The notes beneath the pieces are model-generated. The model was not told where the DNA came from and made no database searches. It was given only the letters and a program-made list of their open reading frames with translations. Both the position numbers and the translations under genes were made by a program. This document shows, in pieces, positions 10,901 to 19,130 of a DNA stretch of 64,000 nucleotides. Every line of letters starts with the position of its first letter. The stretch's first letter is position 1. This DNA comes from VMCP01 sp964415065 (GTDB lineage Bacteria; Bacteroidota; Bacteroidia; NS11-12g; UBA955): the NCBI GenBank assembly GCA_964415065.1, contig CAYPYX010000001.1, positions 1 to 64,000 on the forward strand. Reading direction: 5' to 3'.

Positions 10901-11559
10901 AAGGAAAGAATAAAACACTGGAGAGTCAAAATGCAACATTAGCTACCCAGAATGCTACATTACAGGCTTCTATTAAAACCAGTGAAGCTACTATTTCTCA
11001 ACTAAAAGCAAATCTTCAGAAAACTTCTGCAGAAATAGAAACACTTAAATCTAATTCTTCCAAATGTGAATCTGAAAAATTAACTTTAAGTGCACAATTA
11101 GAAGCAGCTAAGAAAAAGATTACAGAATTAGAAGTTGCGAGTTCTTCAAACACAAGTTCAGAATTGACTGCTCAAATTAATACTCTAAATTCTCAAGTAA
11201 GCTCTCTAAAAGAACAGTTACAAAACAAAGATGCTCAACTGCAAACAACTTCTAGCAAGATTGCAAGTTTAGAGTCTAAAATTGCTGCGTTAGAAAAACA
11301 ACTATCAGAATGTAATTCATTGGTATCTGCCGCTAAATCAGATCTAGATGAATGCTTGAAGGCGAAATCCATCCTAGAAGGTGACGAAAGTCGTTTAAGA
11401 AAACAAATTATTCAAATGGATGAAGATATGGGTAAATTAAGTGAAATTATCAAATCCAACAGCGCGGAAATCAGTAAATTGAAAGCTGAGAATTCAGCGT
11501 TGAATGTGAAGTTGAAAGAATGCCAATCTAAATTAGCTCCTACACCAGAAGCTCCTTAA
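7924..11559 (+). CDS. large secreted protein: barrel-like N-terminal domain plus very long coiled coil
   Basis: Not recognised by name. 1211 aa from ATG 7924; a second ATG at 7948 (MKLNLKTFK) is equally plausible and keeps the signal peptide (hydrophobic VFGLLFILLL, then AQAQ). Residues about 43-510 look like an outer-membrane-associated beta domain of the DUF5723 type (YNSPYSYSLNPALA near the start, many alternating aromatic strands). A Thr/Lys-rich linker follows (KTITDTIVKTERKTQTITK), and from about residue 575 to the end the protein is almost pure coiled coil. Two internal tandem repeats are visible: a 21-residue unit (LQKSQADLGKVKADL..., 9688-9830) and a 14-residue unit (NKQLAAIALEKDNC, 10424-10610) with a regularly placed Cys. 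A structural envelope role is possible; function unknown. Confidence 0.85.
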   Translation: MLTTIRNPMKLNLKTFKCNSIPQALKVFGLLFILLLSSKAQAQHPLGLMVGDYNSPYSYSLNPALARTNPGNRAYVNWWGASLNLENNFMKYNAPIRLGAWIREDYPAEYTNINGSLAFQQDWLPVDKTVQDWKLNYLNEVYSPSFFFPIEDIGAFGFGVKSVSGFSINGLNPQFGSVVRYGMPEIENQIGNTINQSEFSINTEKYQEWFFTFAGYDNPSKIHSWRWGVTAKMLLGMGIAHLGSDNLSFDIVDDKTININQLNSRLYYSAGSMRTMQHPFGLKFDWVEGVGLGTDLGVMYEHRPNALKYKGFDWCESEKSLAYSWKFGMSITDLGFISYWGNSSNITSLGNQNWTIDRNIIQNGQYTTGDEKLQDLSQRLFEDLGADQNSEFLSYSPAALNIQYDKAINQNLHLGAYWTQSLKGKNSVGLRRASYLSIVPRWQSERVEIGLPLTLANDYTAQHVGIYARFGPFIAGTDNLDGLGKFLANDNYSGGSFYFGFRSKIGGCDRPRNKRYSVIQHETFRDTQIKRDTVVVNKTITDTIVKTERKTQTITKQVIDTIYQTNKSTVTVPGKNNAQIELVKAKEDLQKSQADLGKVKADLNNAQIDLQKSQADLGKVKADLSNTQNELGKVRADLANSNAENIKNKAEISVLKDQNNAKDAEIARVKADLLNYTKKCDDDKKALQDYLDKIQLELAKEKQEKAKIAAENDVLKNQVNRLSAATVGLSCEKQLKSMDSALVIEKTKNSNAQIEIVGLKNKTSQQESELNRLKSQIDALTKEKALLNDRIALLETQKKLCQNELDKIKTTTQSQIELVNQNNDLKIKLANAEKQLAAIALEKDNCNKQLAVIALEKENCNKQLAAIVLDKENLNKQLAAIALEKDNCNKQLAQVKSQLEICSKNSGGTSLDAENCKKQLAALQTEKTSLETKNAQLATQVSTLTAQNAALTADKKACEEKLAKTSSSISVSEDCTPYKNKVKELELKTAELEGKNKTLESQNATLATQNATLQASIKTSEATISQLKANLQKTSAEIETLKSNSSKCESEKLTLSAQLEAAKKKITELEVASSSNTSSELTAQINTLNSQVSSLKEQLQNKDAQLQTTSSKIASLESKIAALEKQLSECNSLVSAAKSDLDECLKAKSILEGDESRLRKQIIQMDEDMGKLSEIIKSNSAEISKLKAENSALNVKLKECQSKLAPTPEAP
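9688..9830 (+). repeat. 63-bp tandem repeat coding 21-residue coiled-coil units
   Basis: Two full copies and a partial third of a unit beginning LQKSQADLGKVKADL within the 1211-aa protein. 21 residues equals three heptads. Confidence 0.7.
10424..10610 (+). repeat. 42-bp tandem repeat coding 14-residue Cys-containing units
   Basis: Four consecutive units of the NKQLAAIALEKDNC type plus a fading fifth (NKQLAQVKSQLEIC). 14 residues equals two heptads. Cys ends three of the four full units and the fading fifth; the third ends in Leu. Confidence 0.75.
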
Positions 11560-11580
11560 TTATTCAATTCAAGTCGAATT

Positions 11581-11630
11581 TACGTTGGTATGTGTTTTTT
11601 AAATTTATTAAAACGACATATACCAACGTA
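11581..11630. terminator. imperfect inverted repeat between convergent genes, possible bidirectional terminator
   Basis: The arms at 11581-11594 (TACGTTGGTATGTG) and 11617-11630 pair at 13 of 14 positions around a 22-base AT-rich loop. The right arm overlaps the last codons of the TonB receptor gene. There is no clean T-run after the stem, so termination is only suggested by position. Confidence 0.4.
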
Positions 11631-14109
11631 GATTTAATCTTCTACCTGTTAAATATTCGGGTACACCGTAACGGTTATTATTCAAGTCCTTTACCCATGA
11701 ATAAGCAATTACGTTATTGATATCCAATAAGTTGAAAACATCTAAAGTAACCCAAGATTCTTTTACATATTTGAATTTTTTGGGTTGGCTTTGCAACGTT
11801 CTGAACACTTTGCTGAAACCAATGTCAACCCGTTGATATCTCGGGATAATATTAGGCGTAGTACTGTAGCGAGCTTTGCCATCCAAAAAGTATGGTATAC
11901 CTGTTCCTATCATCATGCTCAAATTCACTCGAACTGTTGGATTTTGAGGCAATCGATCTTGAAAAATAGCGGCAAAAGTAACCCTTCTATCTGTAGGTCT
12001 ACGCAACCAATCCGAAGTAGTTAATTCCCCATTCGCATTCGTGTATTGGATCCGTTCTTTTGAATTCAGTATGCTCAATGTAAACCAACTTTCTAGTCCT
12101 TTGTTGAACTGACCATACAGACGATTATCCATACCCCAAGCATAACCATTAGATGAATTTTGTGCGTAGTATCGAATGCGGATATTATCATACAAATACG
12201 GAACCAAATCATACATGTATTTGTAATATGCCTCAGAAGAATATTTGAATTTTTTACCCCAAAGGGTAACCATTCTGTCCATTCCTAATACGCTATGCCA
12301 CGATTTTTGAGCTAGTAATTGTTGGTTCAATTGTCCTTCAAAGTTCCGAAGTTCTCGGTAAAAAGGGACCTGATGATAAGCGCCCAACGAAAGTCGGTAA
12401 GTAACTGGAGATTTATATTCTTGAGATGAATTTACGTGCTTGTTAAAATACTTGTAAGGCTCCCAAAATAGTGCGAATCTCGGCATAACGAGTAACTCTT
12501 GATTAAGACCCCAATAGTTTCCTCTAAGACCGATATTAATCCACCAATTTCCTTTTTTATCAATTTCTGTGCGATATTGAGCAAATCCAGAATATTTAAA
12601 ACTCTCTAAAAAATTAGTCGCACGAATTACTTGGTCAAGAACTATGGAATCCTGACTGAAAGACCAAGGAGCAATGTTGTAATCGGCGCTATCCATATAC
12701 AACCATTCATAAAATCGGTCGTAGATTGTTTCTTGATTTACCCGTAGGCCATATTTGAATTGCTTTTTGGAGTCATTTTTTCCAATTGTTCCAATATGTG
12801 AAAATTGAAGAATGCGACTTTGCATTCTGTTTCTTCCATGATCTAAATAATATCCAAAGCCTAAAGTTCTAAGTGGTTTTCCTAAATTACTTGAACCCAG
12901 ATCTCGATCCAATTCACTTAATGAATAGGCGCCTTCTATGTCAAAGTTCTCTTCTTCTTGAACCGAAGTGGCGCTAGCAATCCATTTAAACGAAGTTTTA
13001 ACATTGGGTTTGTATTCTAAGGTTAGTGCACCTAATTGGTATGCGTAGTTGAGGCTTTCTTTACCAGCCATAAATACGTTGAGTTGATATGCAGCTTGGA
13101 CAATAGTACCAAATTCAGTAGTTCGACTTTCAGGAATCAAGGTAAATTGATTCTGTGCATAATTCCCTAAGAATTCTAACGACCAAAATGAATTGTATTT
13201 CCACTTTAATAGGGTTTGCACATCTGCAAAATTCATAGAATAGGTTCCTTTGGTATTTAGAGTTGCGGTGAGCAGTGAATTGGAAAAATGGCGTATGCTG
13301 AGTACCCCTGAAAAATTTCTATGTTTTCCCTCAACAGTAAAAGCATTAATCATGGTACCTAAACTAATTTGAGATTTAAAAGAATCAGGACGAATGTAGG
13401 AAACATCTAATACAGAACTCATTTTATCGCCATATCTCGATTCGAATCCTCCGGCACTGAATTTCAATTGTTCCACCAAGTGTGGATTGATAAAACTCAG
13501 TCCCTCTTGTTGTCCGTTTTGAATTAATTGAGGTCGATAAATCTCTATATCATTTACATAAATCAAATTTTCATCAAAATTTCCCCCTCGAACATTGTAT
13601 TGTGACGAAAGCTCATTATTGCTACTTACACCTCCTAAAGTTTTAATTATATTTTCGATACCACTACCTACACCTGTATTTAAGGCCAATTCTCGAGGTT
13701 TAATTTCTTCCATAAAACCTACCTGATCGCGTGATTTGATTTCTACAGTTGCAATAATACCAACACCTTGACCGAAATTTAATGTGTCAAGAATGTCGAG
13801 TAATCTTAGGGATGTTTTTACAGCCTTATCTGGAATACGAGTTTTACGTACGTATTTGCCACAAATTTTTTCATTATTTAGGTATCCAAAAATCAGAAAA
13901 GGTTCTTCATCAAGTGAAAGTTCAAATCTTCCCGCTGAATCACTAATAGCTAAGAGTTCGGATTTGGAGTTTTTAATATGAACATTTAACGCCGGCTTCT
14001 GGTTTTCATTTAAAACAATTCCAAAATAATTTGACTGTGCCCGAGAATCCATCCCCCAAAAAGAGAAAAAGAACAGAGCAATAATGCCGATATTAAAGGA
14101 TTTCACCAT
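11608..14109 (-). CDS. TonB-dependent outer-membrane receptor with carboxypeptidase-regulatory-like N-terminus
   Basis: Outer-membrane active-transport receptor, 833 aa. A signal peptide ends near DSRAQS. A short beta domain of the carboxypeptidase-D regulatory type follows (NYFGIVLNENQKPALNVHI). The plug contains NVRGGNFDENLIYVNDIEIY (about residue 170), and the remainder is a 22-strand-type barrel ending in the aromatic LRWYMSF. It is transcribed away from rpe, whose start region lies 67 bp or more beyond its own start. There is no SusD partner next to it, so it is not a standard SusCD glycan locus. Ligand unknown. Confidence 0.88.
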   Translation of the reverse strand: MVKSFNIGIIALFFFSFWGMDSRAQSNYFGIVLNENQKPALNVHIKNSKSELLAISDSAGRFELSLDEEPFLIFGYLNNEKICGKYVRKTRIPDKAVKTSLRLLDILDTLNFGQGVGIIATVEIKSRDQVGFMEEIKPRELALNTGVGSGIENIIKTLGGVSSNNELSSQYNVRGGNFDENLIYVNDIEIYRPQLIQNGQQEGLSFINPHLVEQLKFSAGGFESRYGDKMSSVLDVSYIRPDSFKSQISLGTMINAFTVEGKHRNFSGVLSIRHFSNSLLTATLNTKGTYSMNFADVQTLLKWKYNSFWSLEFLGNYAQNQFTLIPESRTTEFGTIVQAAYQLNVFMAGKESLNYAYQLGALTLEYKPNVKTSFKWIASATSVQEEENFDIEGAYSLSELDRDLGSSNLGKPLRTLGFGYYLDHGRNRMQSRILQFSHIGTIGKNDSKKQFKYGLRVNQETIYDRFYEWLYMDSADYNIAPWSFSQDSIVLDQVIRATNFLESFKYSGFAQYRTEIDKKGNWWINIGLRGNYWGLNQELLVMPRFALFWEPYKYFNKHVNSSQEYKSPVTYRLSLGAYHQVPFYRELRNFEGQLNQQLLAQKSWHSVLGMDRMVTLWGKKFKYSSEAYYKYMYDLVPYLYDNIRIRYYAQNSSNGYAWGMDNRLYGQFNKGLESWFTLSILNSKERIQYTNANGELTTSDWLRRPTDRRVTFAAIFQDRLPQNPTVRVNLSMMIGTGIPYFLDGKARYSTTPNIIPRYQRVDIGFSKVFRTLQSQPKKFKYVKESWVTLDVFNLLDINNVIAYSWVKDLNNNRYGVPEYLTGRRLNLRWYMSF

Positions 14110-14175
14110 GGTTAAACGTCTGTTTGATGAGAATATTCTAAAAGAATTCTAAAACCGAACTCTTTATTCTGCGAT

Positions 14176-14829
14176 TTAACCAATATGAAGTAAACGTTCA
14201 ATCATAGATTGAGGGTCGGATGCAGAAAAAACCGTATTGCCTGCAACCAATACATTAGCACCTGCATTGAAGAGCGTTGAAGCGTTTTCCAATGAAACAC
14301 CACCATCAATTTCAATTAATGTATTCAAGTTTTGTTGATCGATCATTTCACGCAAACGCTGCGTTTTTTCGATGGTTTTTTCAATGAATTTTTGTCCTCC
14401 AAACCCAGGGTTTACACTCATCAAACAAACCAAATCCGTTTCAACTAAAATATCGCTCAATAAAGAAACAGGAGTGTGTGGATTAATAGCAATTCCTGCT
14501 TTCATGCCGTGTTTTCTAATTTCATTTAAGGTACGATGCAAATGCGTGCTTGCTTCAATATGCACCGTTAAATTGTTTGCTCCAGCATCGGCAAATGCCG
14601 TTATGTATCTTTCTGGCTCAACAATCATTAGGTGAACATCTAAGGTTTTTTGAGCTCTCTTTTTTAAGGCATTCATAACCGGAAAACCGAAAGAAATATT
14701 GGGAACAAACACCCCGTCCATTACGTCAACATGAAACCATTCCGCTTTGGAATCGTTGATCATATCAATGTCGTGGTTTAATTTACCAAAATCTGCAGAT
14801 AAAATTGAGGGTGCGATTATGCGTGTCAT
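14176..14829 (-). CDS. rpe: ribulose-phosphate 3-epimerase
   Basis: Interconverts D-ribulose 5-phosphate and D-xylulose 5-phosphate in the pentose phosphate pathway; cytoplasmic TIM barrel. 217 aa, full length. Visible family motifs: IAPSILSADFGKL at the start, the metal-binding HVDVMDGVFVPNISFG, LMSVNPGFGGQKFI and the phosphate-binding EIDGGV. The ATG at 14829 is 4 bases after a TAATTTTG promoter box, so it appears to have its own promoter and a leaderless message. Confidence 0.96.
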   Translation of the reverse strand: MTRIIAPSILSADFGKLNHDIDMINDSKAEWFHVDVMDGVFVPNISFGFPVMNALKKRAQKTLDVHLMIVEPERYITAFADAGANNLTVHIEASTHLHRTLNEIRKHGMKAGIAINPHTPVSLLSDILVETDLVCLMSVNPGFGGQKFIEKTIEKTQRLREMIDQQNLNTLIEIDGGVSLENASTLFNAGANVLVAGNTVFSASDPQSMIERLLHIG

Positions 14830-14833
14830 TCAG

Positions 14834-14841
14834 CAAAATTA
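14834..14841 (-). promoter_or_regulatory. -7 box TAATTTTG of rpe
   Basis: Matches TAnnTTTG, 4 bases before the rpe ATG. Confidence 0.6.
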
Positions 14842-14990
14842 CGACATTTTTTAGTCATTACAGAATGAAAGTAAGGCTGAATCTGATTGAATAAGTTATG
14901 CAATAAATAAGTACTACTCTTCCGGTTTTATTATTAGCAACAAGTAGAAATAGAAGTATCAAAAATATCCTAACAATATTGGAGAAAATA

Positions 14991-15821
14991 TTAAATTAAA
15001 TAGGGCAAGAGCTGAATGATTTGTTTTGCTTCTAATACATCATGAACACGTAAAATATGAACACCTTTCAATAACCCAAAAGTATGCAAAATAGTAGTTG
15101 CATTTAAGGATTCATCTGGGGTTATTTCCAGTGTTTTGTAAATCATACTTTTGCGAGAAATTCCCATTAGAATTGGGAGGTTTAATGTTTTGAAAAGTTC
15201 AATATTTTTAAGCAATTCAAAATTGTGTTCGATGTTTTTCGAAAAACCAAATCCTGGATCTACAATCAGATTATGTACACCCTGATTTTGAAAAAGTCGA
15301 CTCTTTTCGTCTAAATAAGAATAAACTTCATGTGCAACATTCTGGTAAAAAGGGGAATCCTGCATAATTTTTGGATCTCCTTTTTTATGCATTCCAATAT
15401 AGGTCAAATCTTGATTCTGAATGCTGGACAACATTTCTGAATCATCATCACCAAATGAAATATCGTTAATGATTTCAACTCCTTCAGAAATGCTATTTTT
15501 AGCAATGGAAGCATGATAGGTGTCAACCGATAGCCAAACTTCTGGAAAAGAGCTACGTAGTGCTTTAATGACGGGTTGGATTCGATTCCATTCTTCTTCT
15601 TGGGATATTCTTTCAGATCCCGGACGGGTACTTTGTCCTCCAATATCCAAAATTTCGGCACCCTGCTGAATCATTTTTTCCGCAGCCAAAAGAGCGGAAT
15701 GGACAGAATGTCTACTCCCAGTAAAAAATGAATCGGGAGTAATATTTAAAATACCCATTATTCTTGGGGTTTCAAGGGATAATGTTTTGCCTTGTCCTTT
15801 CAAATAATGGGTATTTTTCAT
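14991..15821 (-). CDS. folP: dihydropteroate synthase
   Basis: Joins p-aminobenzoate to dihydropterin pyrophosphate in folate synthesis; target of sulfonamides. 276 aa with both family signatures: IMGILNITPDSFFTGSRH near residue 21 and ILDIGGQSTRPGS near residue 58. NLIVDPGFGFSKNIEHNFELL and PILMGISRKSM follow. No clear -7 box lies directly before its ATG. It is 161 bp upstream of rpe and 59 bp downstream of fumC on the same strand, so read-through from fumC is possible. Confidence 0.96.
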   Translation of the reverse strand: MKNTHYLKGQGKTLSLETPRIMGILNITPDSFFTGSRHSVHSALLAAEKMIQQGAEILDIGGQSTRPGSERISQEEEWNRIQPVIKALRSSFPEVWLSVDTYHASIAKNSISEGVEIINDISFGDDDSEMLSSIQNQDLTYIGMHKKGDPKIMQDSPFYQNVAHEVYSYLDEKSRLFQNQGVHNLIVDPGFGFSKNIEHNFELLKNIELFKTLNLPILMGISRKSMIYKTLEITPDESLNATTILHTFGLLKGVHILRVHDVLEAKQIIQLLPYLI

Positions 15822-15880
15822 GTATTAGTTTTTTAGTAATTATTTAAGTTGAATTTTTGCGAAATTCAATTCATTACTTT

Positions 15881-17293
15881 TTACTTAATTACTTCGTCTG
15901 GGTTGCCCACCATGTCTTCAGGTCTAACCCACAAATTAAATTGCTCCTCGGTTAAAAGACCCAATGAAATAGCCGCCTCCTTTAATGTAGTACCCTGTTT
16001 ATGTGCAGTTTTAGCAATTTTTGCTGCATTTTCATAACCAATATGAGTGTTCAAAGCCGTTACCAACATCAAACTTTGATCAACTAATCTCTTTATGTTT
16101 TCATGATTGGGTTCAATTCCAATAGCGCAATTCTCGTTGAAACTCAAACAAGCTTGTCCTAATAAACGAGCACTTTGCAACATATTGGCAGCAATAACGG
16201 GTTTGTAAACATTTAATTCGAAATGACCTTGAGTAGCCGCAAATGAAATAGCAACATCATTACCTAAAATCTGAGCACATACCATAGTTAACGCTTCAGG
16301 TTGTGTAGGATTAACTTTACCTGGCATGATAGAGGAACCCGGTTCATTTTCGGGAATTAAAATTTCACCAATTCCACTTCTAGGGCCAGAACTCAACATA
16401 CGAATATCGTTTGCAATTTTAAATGCACTTACAGCAGAACGTTTGATTGCACCGTGTAATTCTACCATAGCATCATGAGCAGCTAGAGCTTCAAATTTAT
16501 TAGGAGCTGTTACAAAAGGAAGTCCAGTTTCAGAAGCGATATATTGAGCAACCAATTCAGAATAGCCTTTTGGAGTATTTAATCCGGTACCTACAGCTGT
16601 ACCGCCTAAAGCTAACTCTGCTGCTGGTTTCATTGCGCGATTGATCGCAGAAATCCCATTATCTAATTGAGTAACGTAACCACTGAACTCTTGTCCTAAA
16701 GTAAGGGGAGTAGCATCCATGAAATGAGTGCGTCCAATTTTAACAATGTCTTTGTAGTCGCGAGCTTTGTGCTTTAAAGTAGTTTTCAATGCCTGTAATC
16801 CTGGCAAGGTATAGTCAACAACCTGTTTGAAAACAGCAATGCTCATTGCTGTTGGGAATGTATCATTAGAACTTTGACTCTTGTTTACATCGTCGTTAGG
16901 ATGAAGTACTTTTTTGTCATCGGTAAGTTGTCCACCAGAAATGATATGAGCACGATTGGCAATTACTTCATTTACATTCATATTGCTTTGAGTACCGCTT
17001 CCAGTCTGCCAAATTACCAAAGGAAATTCTTTATCGTGTTTACCTTCGATGATTTCATCACATACTTGAGCTATAAGTTTGTATTTCTCTTCAGACAATA
17101 CTCCTAATGTGAAGTTGGCTTTAGCAGCGCATTTTTTTAATACACCAAAAGCTCTAACAATTTCAATCGGCATAGACGCTTCAGGTCCAATTTTGAAATT
17201 GTTTCTACTGCGTTCAGTCTGAGCACCCCAAAGGGCATTCGCAGGGACTTTAACTTCCCCCATGGTATCGTGTTCTATACGGAAATCAGCCAT
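15881..17293 (-). CDS. fumC: class II fumarate hydratase
   Basis: Reversible hydration of fumarate to L-malate in the TCA cycle; oxygen-stable iron-independent class. 470 aa, standard length. Seen: the fumarase/aspartase superfamily signature GSSIMPGKVNPTQPE, substrate-site segments GSGTQSNMNVNEVIANRA and GRTHFMDATPLTLGQEF, and the SSNDTFPTA stretch. The start ATG at 17293 lies 7 bases after the promoter box TAAATTTG (17301-17308). Confidence 0.97.
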   Translation of the reverse strand: MADFRIEHDTMGEVKVPANALWGAQTERSRNNFKIGPEASMPIEIVRAFGVLKKCAAKANFTLGVLSEEKYKLIAQVCDEIIEGKHDKEFPLVIWQTGSGTQSNMNVNEVIANRAHIISGGQLTDDKKVLHPNDDVNKSQSSNDTFPTAMSIAVFKQVVDYTLPGLQALKTTLKHKARDYKDIVKIGRTHFMDATPLTLGQEFSGYVTQLDNGISAINRAMKPAAELALGGTAVGTGLNTPKGYSELVAQYIASETGLPFVTAPNKFEALAAHDAMVELHGAIKRSAVSAFKIANDIRMLSSGPRSGIGEILIPENEPGSSIMPGKVNPTQPEALTMVCAQILGNDVAISFAATQGHFELNVYKPVIAANMLQSARLLGQACLSFNENCAIGIEPNHENIKRLVDQSLMLVTALNTHIGYENAAKIAKTAHKQGTTLKEAAISLGLLTEEQFNLWVRPEDMVGNPDEVIK

Positions 17294-17300
17294 AATGATG

Positions 17301-17308
17301 CAAATTTA
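17301..17308 (-). promoter_or_regulatory. -7 box TAAATTTG of fumC
   Basis: Matches TAnnTTTG, 7 bases before the fumC ATG. Confidence 0.6.
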
Positions 17309-17485
17309 ACGGGTTCATCTGCGATTTTATAACAAAGTGGAAAAATAGTGATAAGAACAAATAATAATGACCTGATAACGTAACCTCAAATAATTCTAAA
17401 AGCTTTAAATAGCTATTAAATATTTAATTTTCAAAATTTTTGGTACGATTATTGATAACTTTAGTCGAAATCTTTATCGCTTGAA

Positions 17486-17857
17486 ATGAAATCCTTTTTA
17501 TTTATTTCTGTAACTCTATTCTTGTTAATATCTCCTAAAATATCTGCTGCGCAATATTATCAACAAGATAAAAAACTTCATTTAGCAGCCGGAAGTATTA
17601 TTTCAACCACAACATTCTTAGTTGTTAAAGATTATTTTCCCGGAAAAACTAAACAAGAAACAAAAGCTAAAGCGTTTAAAATTAATTTATTAATGCTATC
17701 TTCCCTAGCTTTGTCCAAGGAAATTTTTGACTATAGTGAGTATAAAAATAACAACACATGGAATAATGACGTAAAACGTGATAGTTTCAATGATGTTGCC
17801 ATTACATTATTGTCCGGATTATCAGTATCGGCAGTAATTCCCATTTTTTACAAATAA
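17486..17857 (+). CDS. small exported or membrane protein, YfiM/DUF2279-like
   Basis: 123 aa. An N-terminal hydrophobic segment (FLFISVTLFLLISPK) acts as a signal or anchor. Next come DKKLHLAAGSIIS, a central stretch LLMLSSLALSKEIFDY and a last segment DSFNDVAITLLSGLSVSAV. The order (K-LH-x-GS, then KE-DY, then D-x-D-hydrophobic) resembles the YfiM/DUF2279 membrane family, but I assign it by pattern only. It is a monocistron between convergent and divergent neighbours. Function unknown. Confidence 0.75.
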   Translation: MKSFLFISVTLFLLISPKISAAQYYQQDKKLHLAAGSIISTTTFLVVKDYFPGKTKQETKAKAFKINLLMLSSLALSKEIFDYSEYKNNNTWNNDVKRDSFNDVAITLLSGLSVSAVIPIFYK

Positions 17858-17885
17858 TTGAATTCTAATTGATTTAAACGATCTG

Positions 17886-19004
17886 TTAATTAAAAATAAA
17901 GTTCCATGCATCGTTCATTTGAATTTGCCAAGCCGATTCTTTGTGATCGTGACCTTCGTAGAGCTTGTAATAATAACTCCGATGGCGATGAGGAACTTTG
18001 CTCATACCTGCAGTTGGAGTTGAATTGTTTGGATTTTTCTTTTTTGTTTCAGGGGATGTTTTGACACTCTGAAAGCAGGGCATTGGCTGTAAATAATCAA
18101 CCCGGTTCAACGTAGTTTCGATTTCATTGATTTCATTAACACCACAAATGGTGGCGAAGTAATTTGCATCAATGAAAATGCGGTGAACGTTCTTCTGAAA
18201 GGGAGTATAAAAAGAATCCAAATAGCCCGTACCGCGTGCAAAAAAGAATCGATGTTGTCCATCCTTGGGCAATTTTTTCTTTAAATAGTGTTCAAAGGCT
18301 TTGGGTGCCGCTTCGTAGGTCAATGGTGCAGATCCTGGCCAGTGGGTGGACAAACATATTGCATTTCCAAATACATGGGGGTATTCACAAAGTGCATACC
18401 ACGATATCAATCCACCCATGCTCGCGCCTCCAATTACCGTATGTTGTGGATCTTTTTTGGTTCGATAATTTTCATCAACATAAGGTTTTAACTCTTCCAC
18501 TAAAAAACGCAAATATTCATCTGAATTCAGACCAACATTTCCAAAAATAGATTCAAAACCTCCTCGATGACGAATGATACTGTCTTGAGATTCCTTGGTC
18601 ATACTTTTCCAAGGTTTTTCGGGGAAATAATCACCAGATCTATTATTGCCATCATTAAAAATTCCAACAACAATCGATTTATATCGGCTTTTGGCAATCA
18701 ATTCATCCATTCCCCATTCCTGATGATTCCAAGTCCAGCTTGAATCAAATAGCATTTGTCCATCGTGCATGTATGTAACCGGAAAACGGTTGTTCGTTTG
18801 TGTTAAATATTCATCAGGGAGCCAAATTAACACCGTTCTTGAACGAATGATTTTAGATTTAAAATCATTGATTACTATTAGTTTACCAGAGCTTACTTGA
18901 ATAGAGTCGGCAGGTTTTTCATGAAAGAAATTACCATGACTAAATCTTCCTTCCGACAGGGAAAAGAAGCAGCTGAACAATGAAAAAATAAAAAGGCGAT
19001 ACAT
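17886..19004 (-). CDS. secreted esterase of the alpha/beta-hydrolase 'putative esterase' family
   Basis: 372 aa, signal peptide MYRLFIFSLFSCFFSLSEG. The fold is that of the esterase D / enterochelin-esterase-like family: YMHDGQMLFDSSWTW near residue 78, nucleophile elbow GGASMGGLISWYALCEYP (Ser near residue 195) and a C-terminal histidine segment YEGHDHKESAW. Likely periplasmic or extracellular hydrolysis of an ester. A Pro/Asn/Ser-rich insertion (KKKNPNNSTPTAG) precedes the His motif. Two copies of the palindrome ATTGCGCAAT lie upstream (19046-19055, 19100-19109). Substrate not predictable. Confidence 0.88.
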   Translation of the reverse strand: MYRLFIFSLFSCFFSLSEGRFSHGNFFHEKPADSIQVSSGKLIVINDFKSKIIRSRTVLIWLPDEYLTQTNNRFPVTYMHDGQMLFDSSWTWNHQEWGMDELIAKSRYKSIVVGIFNDGNNRSGDYFPEKPWKSMTKESQDSIIRHRGGFESIFGNVGLNSDEYLRFLVEELKPYVDENYRTKKDPQHTVIGGASMGGLISWYALCEYPHVFGNAICLSTHWPGSAPLTYEAAPKAFEHYLKKKLPKDGQHRFFFARGTGYLDSFYTPFQKNVHRIFIDANYFATICGVNEINEIETTLNRVDYLQPMPCFQSVKTSPETKKKNPNNSTPTAGMSKVPHRHRSYYYKLYEGHDHKESAWQIQMNDAWNFIFN

Positions 19005-19042
19005 AAGAATTGATTAATGGAACTAAAAACTTAATAATGATC

Positions 19043-19109
19043 AAAATTGCGCAATTTTCATGAGATTTCGTATTCAAAATTTAAATTCAATTCAATCCAA
19101 TTGCGCAAT
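19043..19109. promoter_or_regulatory. two identical ATTGCGCAAT palindromes upstream of the esterase gene
   Basis: A 16-bp perfect palindrome AAAATTGCGCAATTTT (19043-19058) and a second copy of its core with one flanking base pair (AATTGCGCAAT, 19099-19109) lie 54 bp apart, centre to centre. They occupy the short spacer between the vWA gene end (19131) and the esterase start (19004). This is the arrangement expected for a dimeric repressor or activator, though no regulator is identified. Confidence 0.5.
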
Positions 19110-19130
19110 CGTAAGTAGAGTACAACTCAA

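Noticed and set aside
11608..14109. SusC-type glycan uptake locus
   Set aside because: No SusD-like lipoprotein is adjacent and the receptor is shorter (833 aa) than typical SusC; flanking genes are rpe and the coiled-coil gene.
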